Notes under the pieces: generated by a model | The model's database searches: none | What the model was told of the DNA's origin: nothing | The model's input: only the letters and a program-made list of their open reading frames with translations | Assembly (NCBI GenBank): GCA_017381365.1 | Contig: JAFOCI010000074.1 | Span: forward strand, 1-42,924 | Reading direction: 5' to 3' | Length of the DNA stretch: 42,924 bases | Source of the DNA: Treponema sp. | GTDB taxonomy: Bacteria; Spirochaetota; Spirochaetia; Treponematales; Treponemataceae | Translations under genes and position numbers: made by a program | Shown: positions 1 to 6,187 of the stretch, in pieces | Layout of the letters: every line of letters starts with the position of its first letter | Position numbering within the stretch: the first letter of the stretch is position 1

Positions 1-106
1 CGGTAAACCTGATTTTCAGGCGAATCCACGTATATCAGAATGGCCATGTGCCGATCTATCGCTTTCCTTCCGTTTTTTTATATTTTTTTCTCAAAAGGAG
101 TTTTTT

Positions 107-202
107 ATGTTGACAAATGGCACAACATATCAAACCGCAAAGCGACTTGACCGGTTTGTCGGCTTTGAAAATTATGTTATGCCTTGTTTACTCAATCGGT
201 AA
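107..202 (+). CDS. Possible 31-aa ORF across the attC-like site (doubtful)
   Basis: An ATG follows a good Shine-Dalgarno (AAAAGGAG, 6-nt spacing) and opens a 31-codon frame that reads through the attC-like palindrome and overlaps the end of dpnA on the other strand. The same frame is open leftwards to the window edge, so this could instead be the 3' end of a longer gene. The ribosome site is what suggests translation; the peptide resembles nothing I know. It may be the beginning of a gene cut off when the cassette region formed. Confidence 0.2.
   Translation: MLTNGTTYQTAKRLDRFVGFENYVMPCLLNR
119..183 (-). other. attC-like recombination site after dpnA
   Basis: This 65-bp imperfect palindrome starts GGCACAAC and ends GTTATGCC on the plus strand, with internal complementary arms (CAAAGC/GCTTTG, AACATA/TATGTT). 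That layout matches integron cassette attC sites (outer R''/R' cores, inner arms, variable centre). It begins 4 bp beyond the dpnA stop, where a cassette attC is expected. Its right arm aligns with that of the site at 3637-3752 (shared TTGTCGG.TTTGAAAA). Integron identity is inferred; no integrase is visible. Confidence 0.5.
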
Positions 203-1009
203 ATCAATTCCGAAATACGGAGTTTCTTCATGAACTTCCGATATTCCTTTTAAAGGTTTATCTGAATATTTAATTATTTTTTCACGGTACTCAAACCTTG
301 TTTTTATATCATTAATTTCTTCTCTGCGTTTTTTAGAAATATCCAGGAATGATTCTTCTTTGTCCAAACCTAAAAATCTACGATTCAATAAACTTGCAGC
401 AATTCCTGTTGTGCTTGAGCCCGTAAATGGATCAAGCACCCATTCATTTTCTTTTGTACTTGCTAATATAATTCTTGCTAAAAGCGGTAATGGTTTCTGC
501 GTTGGATGTTTACCACAAGATTTTTCCCATTTTGCGATTGCTGGAAGTGACCACAAATCCCGCATCTGAGTTCCACCATTTATTTCTTTCATTAGTTCAT
601 AATTATAATAATGCGAATTTTTTTTGTTTTTTCTTGCCCAAAGAATAAATTCTGTTGAATGAGTAAAAAATTTGCAACTTAAATTTGGAGGAGGATTAGT
701 TTTAGCCCAAGTAATACAGTTGAGAATTCTGAAATCTAACTCATTAAGCATTTGCGCAACACTAAAAATGTTGTGATATGTTCCACTAATCCAGATAGTA
801 CCATTTTCTTTAAGTTTTTCTCGGCAAAGTTTTAGCCATTGATAATTAAACTCGTTGTCTTTCTCAAAACCTTTTGATTTATCCCAGTCACCCTTATTTA
901 CTGATACTTGCTTACCGCTCTGAACAGAAATCCCACCATTTGAAAGAAAATATGGTGGGTCGGCAAAAATCATATCGAACTGAAAACTAATGTTTGGCAA
1001 TAATTCCAA
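188..1009 (-). CDS. dpnA: DpnA-like adenine-specific DNA methyltransferase
   Basis: This is the second methylase of a GATC-type restriction-modification system; the DpnA family methylates N6-adenine and in Streptococcus also acts on single-stranded DNA. The protein has an N-terminal catalytic DPPYFLSNGG motif and a C-terminal SAM-binding DPFTGSSTTG motif, the permuted order typical of the group. The given start is a TTG (1009) with AAAGGTG upstream. However, the frame is open for 26 more codons back to the nuclease stop and encodes FTLAKGDSLELL, which matches the conserved region before DPPY in relatives. No ATG, GTG or TTG occurs there; an ATT at 1072 sits 7 nt after AAGAGG and is a plausible true start. 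It is the last gene of the three-gene operon and is followed by an attC-like site. Confidence 0.85.
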   Translation of the reverse strand: MELLPNISFQFDMIFADPPYFLSNGGISVQSGKQVSVNKGDWDKSKGFEKDNEFNYQWLKLCREKLKENGTIWISGTYHNIFSVAQMLNELDFRILNCITWAKTNPPPNLSCKFFTHSTEFILWARKNKKNSHYYNYELMKEINGGTQMRDLWSLPAIAKWEKSCGKHPTQKPLPLLARIILASTKENEWVLDPFTGSSTTGIAASLLNRRFLGLDKEESFLDISKKRREEINDIKTRFEYREKIIKYSDKPLKGISEVHEETPYFGIDLPIE

Positions 1010-1087
1010 ACTATCACCTTTTGCAAGAGTAAAATCTTTGTTTTCAGAACGATACCAAGCTTTTATAGAAATTTTGAAACCTCTTTT

Positions 1088-1624
1088 TTAGTCAGTGATT
1101 AATTCAGGAGGTACAGGTAATCCTAATTCAACGAGAGGAATATATTCAAAATAATATTGACATCCAACACTGATTATATAATCCAAAACATCTTTATATT
1201 TTGGATCCCTAAACCAGTTATCAAGCAAATACATATATTGAACTTTTATATTCGCAGGTGCCATTAATTTCTGATATTCTTTTTTCTTAAAATCACAAGT
1301 CTGTAATTTTTCATCTACAGAACCTGCGACTTGCTGATGTTTGCATTCAATTATATAAAGCGTATTATTTATTATGACATATATACTATCATCTGGTAGT
1401 AATTGTTTTGAGATGTATTTTTGCCAATCAATTTCAATTTCTTCTAGAAATTTATAAAAGGCATGTTTCTTAAAGATTCTTGCAACTTTTTCATTGTCAT
1501 AGTAAACAATACCATTCAGAATTTTATAACGAGGTTGTTTAGATAAAAAAGTCGCTAAATCAACCTTACCTTCAAATACAAGTCCTGTTCTTGTATTTCC
1601 ACCACCAACGCCACCTTTTATCAT
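1088..1624 (-). CDS. PD-(D/E)XK type II restriction endonuclease, probably GATC-specific
   Basis: This 178-aa protein lies between two adenine methylases, so it is the expected nuclease of the system. The sequence shows a PD-(D/E)XK-like core: PDD at residues 77-79, then a strand and the ECK triad at 93-95. It is much shorter than classical DpnII or MboI (about 280 aa), so it is a different nuclease lineage paired with Dam-type methylases. The start at 1624 (MIKGGVGGG) has AGGAG at 7 nt; an upstream TTG at 1651 would overlap dpnM. The gap to dpnM is 10 nt. GATC specificity is inferred from the neighbours only. Its TAA stop is in the same frame as dpnA. Confidence 0.75.
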   Translation of the reverse strand: MIKGGVGGGNTRTGLVFEGKVDLATFLSKQPRYKILNGIVYYDNEKVARIFKKHAFYKFLEEIEIDWQKYISKQLLPDDSIYVIINNTLYIIECKHQQVAGSVDEKLQTCDFKKKEYQKLMAPANIKVQYMYLLDNWFRDPKYKDVLDYIISVGCQYYFEYIPLVELGLPVPPELITD

Positions 1625-1634
1625 TTTTTTACTC

Positions 1635-2525
1635 CTAGAAAACTGATGCAATATTGCTGATTAAAAGTTCCTTTATTGCACCACGCTTTTTTGCATTTGA
1701 ATTTATCATTCGTGAAGCAGAAACACGTTCAATTTCAAAATGTGAATAAAGGTCATCAAAGAAATTGTCATTTTCATCTGAGTTCTTTGGATCTGAATTG
1801 CTTGCAACAACCATTGCACCGTTATTTGAAATTTCTGTAATAAAATTTCCTAACTCAATTTGTTCTTTATCCGAAAAGCCGTTTTCTGAATAAGAAGTAA
1901 ATGCAGATGTTTGAGAAAGCGGTCTGTAAGGCGGATCAATATAGACAAAAGTTTTATCATCGATAAAACTTTTGCATTCCTTATAATCTCCGACTTTCAT
2001 TTCTACATTTTGCAAAAGTTTTGAACATGCTTGAAAATTTTTTTCATCACACAAAAGCGGATTTTTTGCGTTATTGAATGGGACATTGAATAAGCCTTTT
2101 GAGTTCACTCGATAAAGCCCATTAAAACAAGTTTTGTTTAAGAAAATAAACAATGCTGCTTTTTCAAGATTTTCATCGTCATTTCCATTTACTTTAAGTT
2201 CGTTATACCGATTTCGCTTTTCATAAAAAAATTCTTTATTCTCTTCCAATGAATGAGTCTTATAAATATTCTGTAAATCTAATAATTGAGAAATCATTCC
2301 TTCACAATTATTTTTTATTTGTGAGTAAGTATTTATGAGTTCTTTATTTATATCGTTGATTAAAACTTTTTTAGGTTGAAATTTACTTAAAATATCAAAA
2401 AGCACCGCACCGCCACCAACAAATGGTTCGCAATACTTTTCTATTTTTGAGGGGTATTTTTCTCTTATTTCCTCTAGTAGCTGGCTTTTCCCACCAACCC
2501 ATTTTATAAACGGTTTTGCCAACAT
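1635..2525 (-). CDS. dpnM: Dam/DpnM-type N6-adenine DNA methyltransferase (D12 class)
   Basis: The 296-aa product is a class D12 (alpha) adenine methylase that would methylate GATC in duplex DNA and protect it from the adjacent nuclease. The N-terminal FIKWVGGKSQ signature (6-15), the SAM-binding FVGGGAV motif (35-41) and the catalytic DPPY (197-200) are all present, and the length is normal. It is the first gene of the operon dpnM-nuclease-dpnA. There is no Shine-Dalgarno before the ATG; a perfect TATAAT lies 9 nt upstream, so the message may start at or next to the start codon. The methylase being expressed first is sensible for host protection. Confidence 0.92.
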   Translation of the reverse strand: MLAKPFIKWVGGKSQLLEEIREKYPSKIEKYCEPFVGGGAVLFDILSKFQPKKVLINDINKELINTYSQIKNNCEGMISQLLDLQNIYKTHSLEENKEFFYEKRNRYNELKVNGNDDENLEKAALFIFLNKTCFNGLYRVNSKGLFNVPFNNAKNPLLCDEKNFQACSKLLQNVEMKVGDYKECKSFIDDKTFVYIDPPYRPLSQTSAFTSYSENGFSDKEQIELGNFITEISNNGAMVVASNSDPKNSDENDNFFDDLYSHFEIERVSASRMINSNAKKRGAIKELLISNIASVF

Positions 2526-2534
2526 AATATATAA

Positions 2535-2540
2535 ATTATA
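2535..2540 (-). promoter_or_regulatory. -10 box of the restriction-modification operon
   Basis: On the minus strand TATAAT lies 9 nt before the dpnM ATG. Transcription would then start about 2 nt before the ATG, giving a leaderless or nearly leaderless mRNA. No convincing -35 hexamer is seen at 16-18 nt. Confidence 0.5.
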
Positions 2541-2545
2541 CTCTA

Positions 2546-2582
2546 TTTTAACAAAAATTTCTACGATAATAGCGTGTTAAAT
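2546..2582 (-). other. Possible partial attC-like site
   Basis: TTTTAAC and GTTAAAT form complementary ends 37 bp apart. The left part (TTTAACAAAA.TTTCT.CG) also matches the right half of the attC-like site at 4672-4756. It may be a truncated cassette boundary between the zinc-ribbon gene and dpnM; too short for a functional attC by known examples. Confidence 0.25.
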
Positions 2583-2602
2583 AAAATATTGCTTGGCACT
2601 AG

Positions 2603-2851
2603 TCAATCAATTACGGCAATTAATGAAACATCACAGTTACCACAAGAAGGGCATTTTACAGTACTCTTCGCTTTTATTTTAGTTGAGGTTTGTACACAAT
2701 GCTTTCGAGTTTCATTTTGAGAGGATTTAATTTTCTTTTTTAAGGATGAGAAAAAAATAAATTTAGGTATTGGAAATTGTTCTGACTGAAAGCTGAACTT
2801 ACAATCATTGCAAATACATAAATACTCTTTTGATTCATAAAATTTCAACAT
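2603..2851 (-). CDS. Small zinc-ribbon protein (82 aa)
   Basis: This is an 82-aa hypothetical protein with an N-terminal cysteine cluster (CICNDC, from residue 12) and a C-terminal CPSCGNC knuckle, separated by a lysine/serine-rich stretch; together these could bind one zinc ion. The start at 2851 has AGGAAAG 4-5 nt upstream. An upstream in-frame start at 2899 would run through the tRNA-like element and is rejected. It is preceded on the same strand by the DUF697-like gene and may be co-transcribed with it. The function is unknown; nucleic-acid or protein contact through the zinc ribbon is possible. Confidence 0.6.
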   Translation of the reverse strand: MLKFYESKEYLCICNDCKFSFQSEQFPIPKFIFFSSLKKKIKSSQNETRKHCVQTSTKIKAKSTVKCPSCGNCDVSLIAVID

Positions 2852-2865
2852 ATTCTTTCCTAAAA

Positions 2866-2906
2866 GGGGAACTGAGGAATCGAACCTCAGAAAAACCATT
2901 CTCCCC
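2866..2906 (-). ncRNA. tRNA-like miniature: T-arm plus acceptor stem
   Basis: On the minus strand GGGGAGA pairs with GTTCCCC (5 Watson-Crick pairs, 1 G-U, 1 mismatch), enclosing a T-arm: stem TGAGG/CCTCA with the canonical 7-nt T-loop TTCGATT. About 10 nt replace the D-arm, anticodon arm and variable loop, and no CCA follows. It lies in the 5' UTR of the zinc-ribbon gene. It may be a deletion relic of a tRNA, an attachment-site remnant, or an RNA signal mimicking tRNA. Confidence 0.4.
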
Positions 2907-2918
2907 TATTAATCAATT

Positions 2919-3281
2919 TTATTTACAACGCCTTTCCAGTTCCTTAGCCATTGACCAGCCAGCAGCTTCAAGCATTCCGACACTCACTGCTGGTGCTACA
3001 ACTTGCCCTAGTCCGGGAATTAGCTTGGAAGCTTCTTTCGCAATAGTCTTCAAAGGTTGTTTCAAAACAGTTCGCTTAAGAGCTGCAACCGCTACATTTT
3101 TTGCAACGTTTTCCGTAATATTATCACCAAAGACCGCTGAAAGAGCCATAGCCATTGTTACCATAGTTCCCACATCTGTAGCTACCCCTAAACCAGGAAC
3201 AGGAATTGCATTTCCTGCACCTGCAGCAACGGCATGTGTATGGATTATCGCATGACATTGTTTTTCCTGTTCAGCCGTCAT
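2919..3281 (-). CDS. DUF697-like small membrane protein (120 aa)
   Basis: The product has two hydrophobic Gly/Ala/Pro-rich segments, one containing NAIPVPGLGVATDVGTMV and a later one with KLIPGLGQVVAPAVSVGM. This resembles the DUF697/YcjF-type hairpin, in which Pro-Gly motifs punctuate membrane-inserting helices. The start at 3281 is chosen because GGAG lies at suitable spacing inside the end of the previous gene and only 1 nt separates that stop from this ATG, so translation is probably coupled. The function is unknown. In an accessory, cassette-like setting a membrane-active role (toxin, immunity or defence effector) is conceivable but not shown. Confidence 0.65.
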   Translation of the reverse strand: MTAEQEKQCHAIIHTHAVAAGAGNAIPVPGLGVATDVGTMVTMAMALSAVFGDNITENVAKNVAVAALKRTVLKQPLKTIAKEASKLIPGLGQVVAPAVSVGMLEAAGWSMAKELERRCK

Positions 3282-3282
3282 A

Positions 3283-3459
3283 TTATTTTTCTCCTCTACA
3301 TTCTTTGCACCAAGATTGATTGCGAATATCGCCATTACCCATATTTCTATAGCCAAATTCGCTTAAAGGTTTTGTCTTTTTACAATGTGGACATTCTCTT
3401 GTTGGTTCACTGCCATTGTAACCATTAGATTGAATTTTTGGAGATTGTGTATTTGACAT
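3283..3459 (-). CDS. Zinc-finger mini-protein (58 aa)
   Basis: This 58-aa gene has a perfect AAGGAGG ribosome site 7 nt before its ATG. The product contains a C-x2-C pair (ECPHCKKTK) and, 20-odd residues later, W-C-x2-C (SWCKEC), a four-cysteine zinc finger of the type found in many phage and cassette proteins. Its stop is separated by 1 nt from the DUF697-like gene, and that gene's ribosome site lies within this coding end, so the two form a coupled pair. A role as partner, antitoxin-like regulator or adaptor for the membrane protein is a guess. Confidence 0.7.
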   Translation of the reverse strand: MSNTQSPKIQSNGYNGSEPTRECPHCKKTKPLSEFGYRNMGNGDIRNQSWCKECRGEK

Positions 3460-3491
3460 AAAAAATCCTCCTTAGATTTTTTCTTTTTATT

Positions 3492-3568
3492 TTGGGCGAA
3501 GTCGAGCGTAGCAAGACTTCGCCCAAAGGACTATTTCAAGTCCTTTGGGTAGTGTACACTACCCAAAG
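3492..3568. repeat. Three abutting perfect hairpins
   Basis: Three inverted repeats sit side by side: 3492-3503/3515-3526 (12-bp stem, 11-nt loop), 3525-3532/3539-3546 (8 bp, 6-nt loop) and a 26-bp perfect palindrome 3543-3568 with a CTTTGGGTAGTGT half. Neighbouring stems share bases, so they compete. A smaller hairpin follows at 3595-3609. The 3460-3773 gap contains these hairpins and the attC-like site and no gene. Confidence 0.75.
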
Positions 3569-3636
3569 TTTTAGAGAAAAATGTTGGAGATTTTACTTTC
3601 ACCGAAAGTGGCGCAGTGCACCATCAATCTAATACT

Positions 3637-3752
3637 GTTTTAAACCGCAAGTTGCGTTTTTTGCCTCGGCAAAAATTGGCGTAAAACTTGCAGCAACCAT
3701 ACGGGAAGCAATAGCAAGTTTTATGACAAAGCAACTTGTCGGGTTTGAAAAC
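3637..3752 (-). other. attC-like palindrome after the 187-aa gene
   Basis: The ends GTTTTAAACCGCAAGTTGC and GCAACTTGTCGGGTTTGAAAAC are complementary apart from a 2-3 nt bulge, like the extruded arms of an attC site, with a variable 75-bp centre. It lies just beyond the stop of the 3774-4337 gene. The arms align with the site at 119-183 (AAACCGCAA and TTGTCGG.TTTGAAAA), but the outer 7-bp cores are degenerate (GTTTACC on the minus strand), so it may be inactive. Confidence 0.45.
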
Positions 3753-3773
3753 TGTGGTAAACGGGAAATAATT

Positions 3774-4337
3774 TCAATCTAATTGTGCTAATTTTTGTAA
3801 ATCATTCCATCCATCCATCCACCAATGTTTTTCATTTTCTGGCAATTCCTTTCCAAAACTTCCACATCCATAATTCATTTTTTTTAAAATAGAATCTCTT
3901 TTTCGATATATGTATGAAAAATCATAAGTTTTATTTACATCTGTTACATCATCAATATATGAAATGCTCATTATACGAAATCCATCATAAAATTCAGGAA
4001 TATTCAATTTAAGCCATTCAATTTTTTCATTTATTTTTTCTTCAATATCATTTTTGTTTATTTTCCCAAAATTTAATGAACAATTAAATGTAAAATTTCC
4101 AATATAAGCTGTACTTGATATTGAAGCATAATAATTAGGTTTTATAAAAAGTTTCTCATTTTTATTAAAATAATTTTTATTAAACTCTCTGCAATATTCA
4201 TAAAATTTAGAAAAATATGTTTTGACTTCCAAAAATACATATTTACTTATTTGTTTTTGTTCTGCTAATTTGTCAGGAGCGTCATCTAATCTCGCATCTA
4301 TAGAACCTTTTTTATTAAAATATTCAATTTGTAACAT
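3774..4337 (-). CDS. Hypothetical protein (187 aa), cassette-type
   Basis: I do not recognise this 187-aa protein. It is soluble-looking, rich in Lys, Asn, Tyr and Phe, with no signal peptide, no membrane segment and no cysteine motif. It has a Trp/Gly-rich C-terminal part (GCGSFGKELPENEKHWWMDG). No strong Shine-Dalgarno precedes the ATG. It follows the frameshifted small membrane gene by about 40 nt and ends 22 bp before an attC-like palindrome, which fits a mobile-cassette gene. The base composition is even more A/T-rich than the core genes. Confidence 0.6.
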   Translation of the reverse strand: MLQIEYFNKKGSIDARLDDAPDKLAEQKQISKYVFLEVKTYFSKFYEYCREFNKNYFNKNEKLFIKPNYYASISSTAYIGNFTFNCSLNFGKINKNDIEEKINEKIEWLKLNIPEFYDGFRIMSISYIDDVTDVNKTYDFSYIYRKRDSILKKMNYGCGSFGKELPENEKHWWMDGWNDLQKLAQLD

Positions 4338-4376
4338 TCTATAAAAATATGAAATTTCTTCAAAAGAATAATTTTT

Positions 4377-4657
4377 TTAATGCTCATATTTCTCAAAACT
4401 TGGAATTCCATTTTTACAAGAAATCCATTCTTTATTCATATTTGAAAAATTCTCTATTTCGTTTACTTTACTCTCTAATTCTTCTTTAATGTTGTTTACA
4501 GTAATTGATTCTTGTTTTTTTGATTATCTTTTTTATCTGAACAAGTACCAATACAACACGTGATAATTAAAAAAGTAAAAATAGCAATAATAATTGGAAG
4601 CAATTTTTTATTAATTCTACGATTCTTTTCCAATTGTTCTTCTGTTAATTTTTTCAT
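4377..4657 (-). CDS. Small single-TM protein, probably made by -1 frameshifting (93 aa)
   Basis: The reading frame from ATG 4657 encodes a charged N-terminus (MKKLTEEQLEKNRRINKK) and a membrane helix (about residues 20-36, followed by CCIGTC) and stops after 54 codons. At codons 46-48 it contains A AAA AAC in the phase required for tandem -1 slippage. After a -1 shift the frame stays open for 45 more codons (ending FEKYEH) to a stop at 4377, giving 93 aa. The tail is hydrophilic and looks like real coding sequence (helical, Glu/Lys-rich). AGGAG lies about 11 nt before the ATG. Alternatives are a one-base deletion in an A-tract or a sequencing error. The function is unknown. Confidence 0.5.
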
Positions 4658-4671
4658 AATAAAAAAAACTC

Positions 4672-4756
4672 CTACAACATAATTTTATGCGTTAAAAGTA
4701 GTTTCTTCGGTGCTATGCACCGTCCGTTTAACAAAATTTCTCCGTATCAGTTGTAA
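4672..4756 (-). other. attC-like recombination site
   Basis: The ends CTACAAC and GTTGTAA are complementary. Within lie GTTAAA/TTTAAC arms and a central perfect hairpin CGGTGC-TAT-GCACCG. Size (85 bp) and architecture fit an attC site. On the minus strand its right core GTTGTAGGAG also supplies the ribosome site of the 4377-4657 gene, as happens at cassette junctions. The interval 4757-4868 holds no recognisable attI or integrase. Confidence 0.5.
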
Positions 4757-4868
4757 GAAGTTTACACTGCAAAAAGTGGAATAGTCAATGTAAAATCTTG
4801 CATCATTTTACTGCTTGCCACAAATCGATTGTTGAAACAATCTTCCTGACTTTTTATGGGAAATATTA

Positions 4869-5915
4869 ATGAATAAAAAAATCAAAAAGCGTTTCATTTT
4901 CTATTTTTCAGCTTTATTTTTAGTTTTTTCGTTTTTTTCCTGCAGTGAAAATTCAGAAAACAGACTTGAAGAATTTTTTATTGCATCGTCTGCGGCATCG
5001 CAAAAAAAATCATTTTCGTATCAGTCTTATGAACAGTTTTGCCATAGTTTAATCAGACTTCAAAATTGTTTTCCAGAAATTGTTCTTATTGAATCAATCG
5101 GCAAATCTGTAGAAGGCCGCGATATTTTTGCGGTAATAATTTCAGATTTTCCTTCTCAGGATTTAGAAGATGAACCTGGCATAAGGATAACCAGTGGCAT
5201 TCACGGAAATGAAAAAATTGCCCCGGCTTTTATGCTTCTGTTTATGGAATACCTTGTATCCAGCTACGCAACAGATTCAGAAGTAAAAAAAATAATAGAT
5301 GAAAATTACATTGCTTTTATTCCAATTATTAATCCAGATGGCTACGTAAAAGATATCCGATATAATTCAAATAATAAGGATTTGCATCGGGATTTTAACG
5401 ATTATGTTGCAAATTGTTCCATATTTTCCCAGCCAGAAAGTTGTTTTCTCAGAGATTATAAACCAGGACGTTTTGTTTGTGGAATTTCGTATCATTCTGG
5501 CGATTACGTAATAAGTTTTCCTCTTGGATACACGGAAAGTTCAAAATACAGGTCAGAACATTATGAATTATTTTTATCTGTTGCAAAAGACTATGCTATT
5601 GCTGGAACGGAAGGCACTCGCTTTTGCGATGGAATATGCTCTGTTTCAAAAGCAACAGATTTTACAATAACAGGCGGCGACTGGTACGCTGTTACAGGCG
5701 AACTTTCCGACTGGAGCTATCTTGAATACGGCTGCATAGACATTACAGTAGAAATTTCCAAAGAAAAAGAACCTGAATCAAATCAGTCTATACAGCATGC
5801 TTTTGAATTAAATAAAGCCGGTTTATTAGATTTTTTGCAGAATGCGAAAAATATAGATTTACTAAAAATAAAAAAAGGTGCTGCAGTAAATCGGGTAACC
5901 AGTTCTGGTGCTTGA
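4869..5915 (+). CDS. M14-family zinc carboxypeptidase lipoprotein
   Basis: The 348-aa product starts with a lipoprotein signal (hydrophobic stretch ending FSFFSC, lipid Cys25), so it should be membrane-anchored outside the cytoplasm. Zinc ligands H112 and E115 (GIHGNEK), H209 (SYHSGDY) and the catalytic E295 (ITVEIS) are in the order and spacing of M14 carboxypeptidases; NPDGY and LHRDF match the substrate-site region. It would trim C-terminal residues from peptides or peptidoglycan stems. The last about 14 codons read antisense into a preA relic, so the natural C-terminus was probably replaced when the fragment was joined. It is monocistronic and divergent from the cassette region. Confidence 0.85.
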   Translation: MNKKIKKRFIFYFSALFLVFSFFSCSENSENRLEEFFIASSAASQKKSFSYQSYEQFCHSLIRLQNCFPEIVLIESIGKSVEGRDIFAVIISDFPSQDLEDEPGIRITSGIHGNEKIAPAFMLLFMEYLVSSYATDSEVKKIIDENYIAFIPIINPDGYVKDIRYNSNNKDLHRDFNDYVANCSIFSQPESCFLRDYKPGRFVCGISYHSGDYVISFPLGYTESSKYRSEHYELFLSVAKDYAIAGTEGTRFCDGICSVSKATDFTITGGDWYAVTGELSDWSYLEYGCIDITVEISKEKEPESNQSIQHAFELNKAGLLDFLQNAKNIDLLKIKKGAAVNRVTSSGA

Positions 5916-6049
5916 CCAATATCAACACCAACCTTTTTTTCTTCCATGTTAGGGCAAGAAAAATTCAGCTCAACTATATCAGCGCCAGCTTCTGTAACTT
6001 TTTTTGCCAGATATTCCCATTCACTTTCGTTACGCCCCATTGTGACAAT
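5879..6049 (-). pseudogene. Relic fragment of preA (dihydropyrimidine dehydrogenase subunit)
   Basis: About 57 codons on the minus strand encode a clear internal piece of a PreA/dihydroorotate dehydrogenase-like barrel: GRNESEWEYLAKKV, then GADIVELNFSCPNM and GVDIGQAPELV. In PreA these surround an active-site cysteine loop. Neither the N-terminal nor the C-terminal parts are present. The fragment overlaps the last about 37 bp of the carboxypeptidase gene on the other strand. It is a leftover of gene loss or rearrangement, not a functional gene. Confidence 0.7.
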
Positions 6050-6131
6050 AAATGCATTGAAGAATAGCATCGTTTAATTTCATGCCTGAATTATAAACGA
6101 TTATTTTTTGATAGCAATTTTTTTATCAGTC

Positions 6132-6170
6132 AAAAAAAGGAACTGCCCGTTTTTTTTAGACAGCCCCTTT
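6132..6170 (-). terminator. Rho-independent terminator of pheS
   Basis: On the minus strand AAAGGGGCTG pairs with CAGTTCCTTT (two G-U pairs) around a 15-nt loop, followed by a T-run. It lies 18 bp beyond the pheS stop. Confidence 0.65.
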
Positions 6171-6187
6171 GTAATTTTGCGAATAAA

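Noticed and set aside
1..47. Possible minus-strand gene entering from the left edge (ATG at 47)
   Set aside because: Only 15 codons are visible and there is no ribosome site or recognisable motif.
2852..2899. Longer N-terminus for the zinc-ribbon gene (start at 2899)
   Set aside because: It would translate the tRNA-like element and has no ribosome site, whereas ATG 2851 has AGGAAAG at good spacing.
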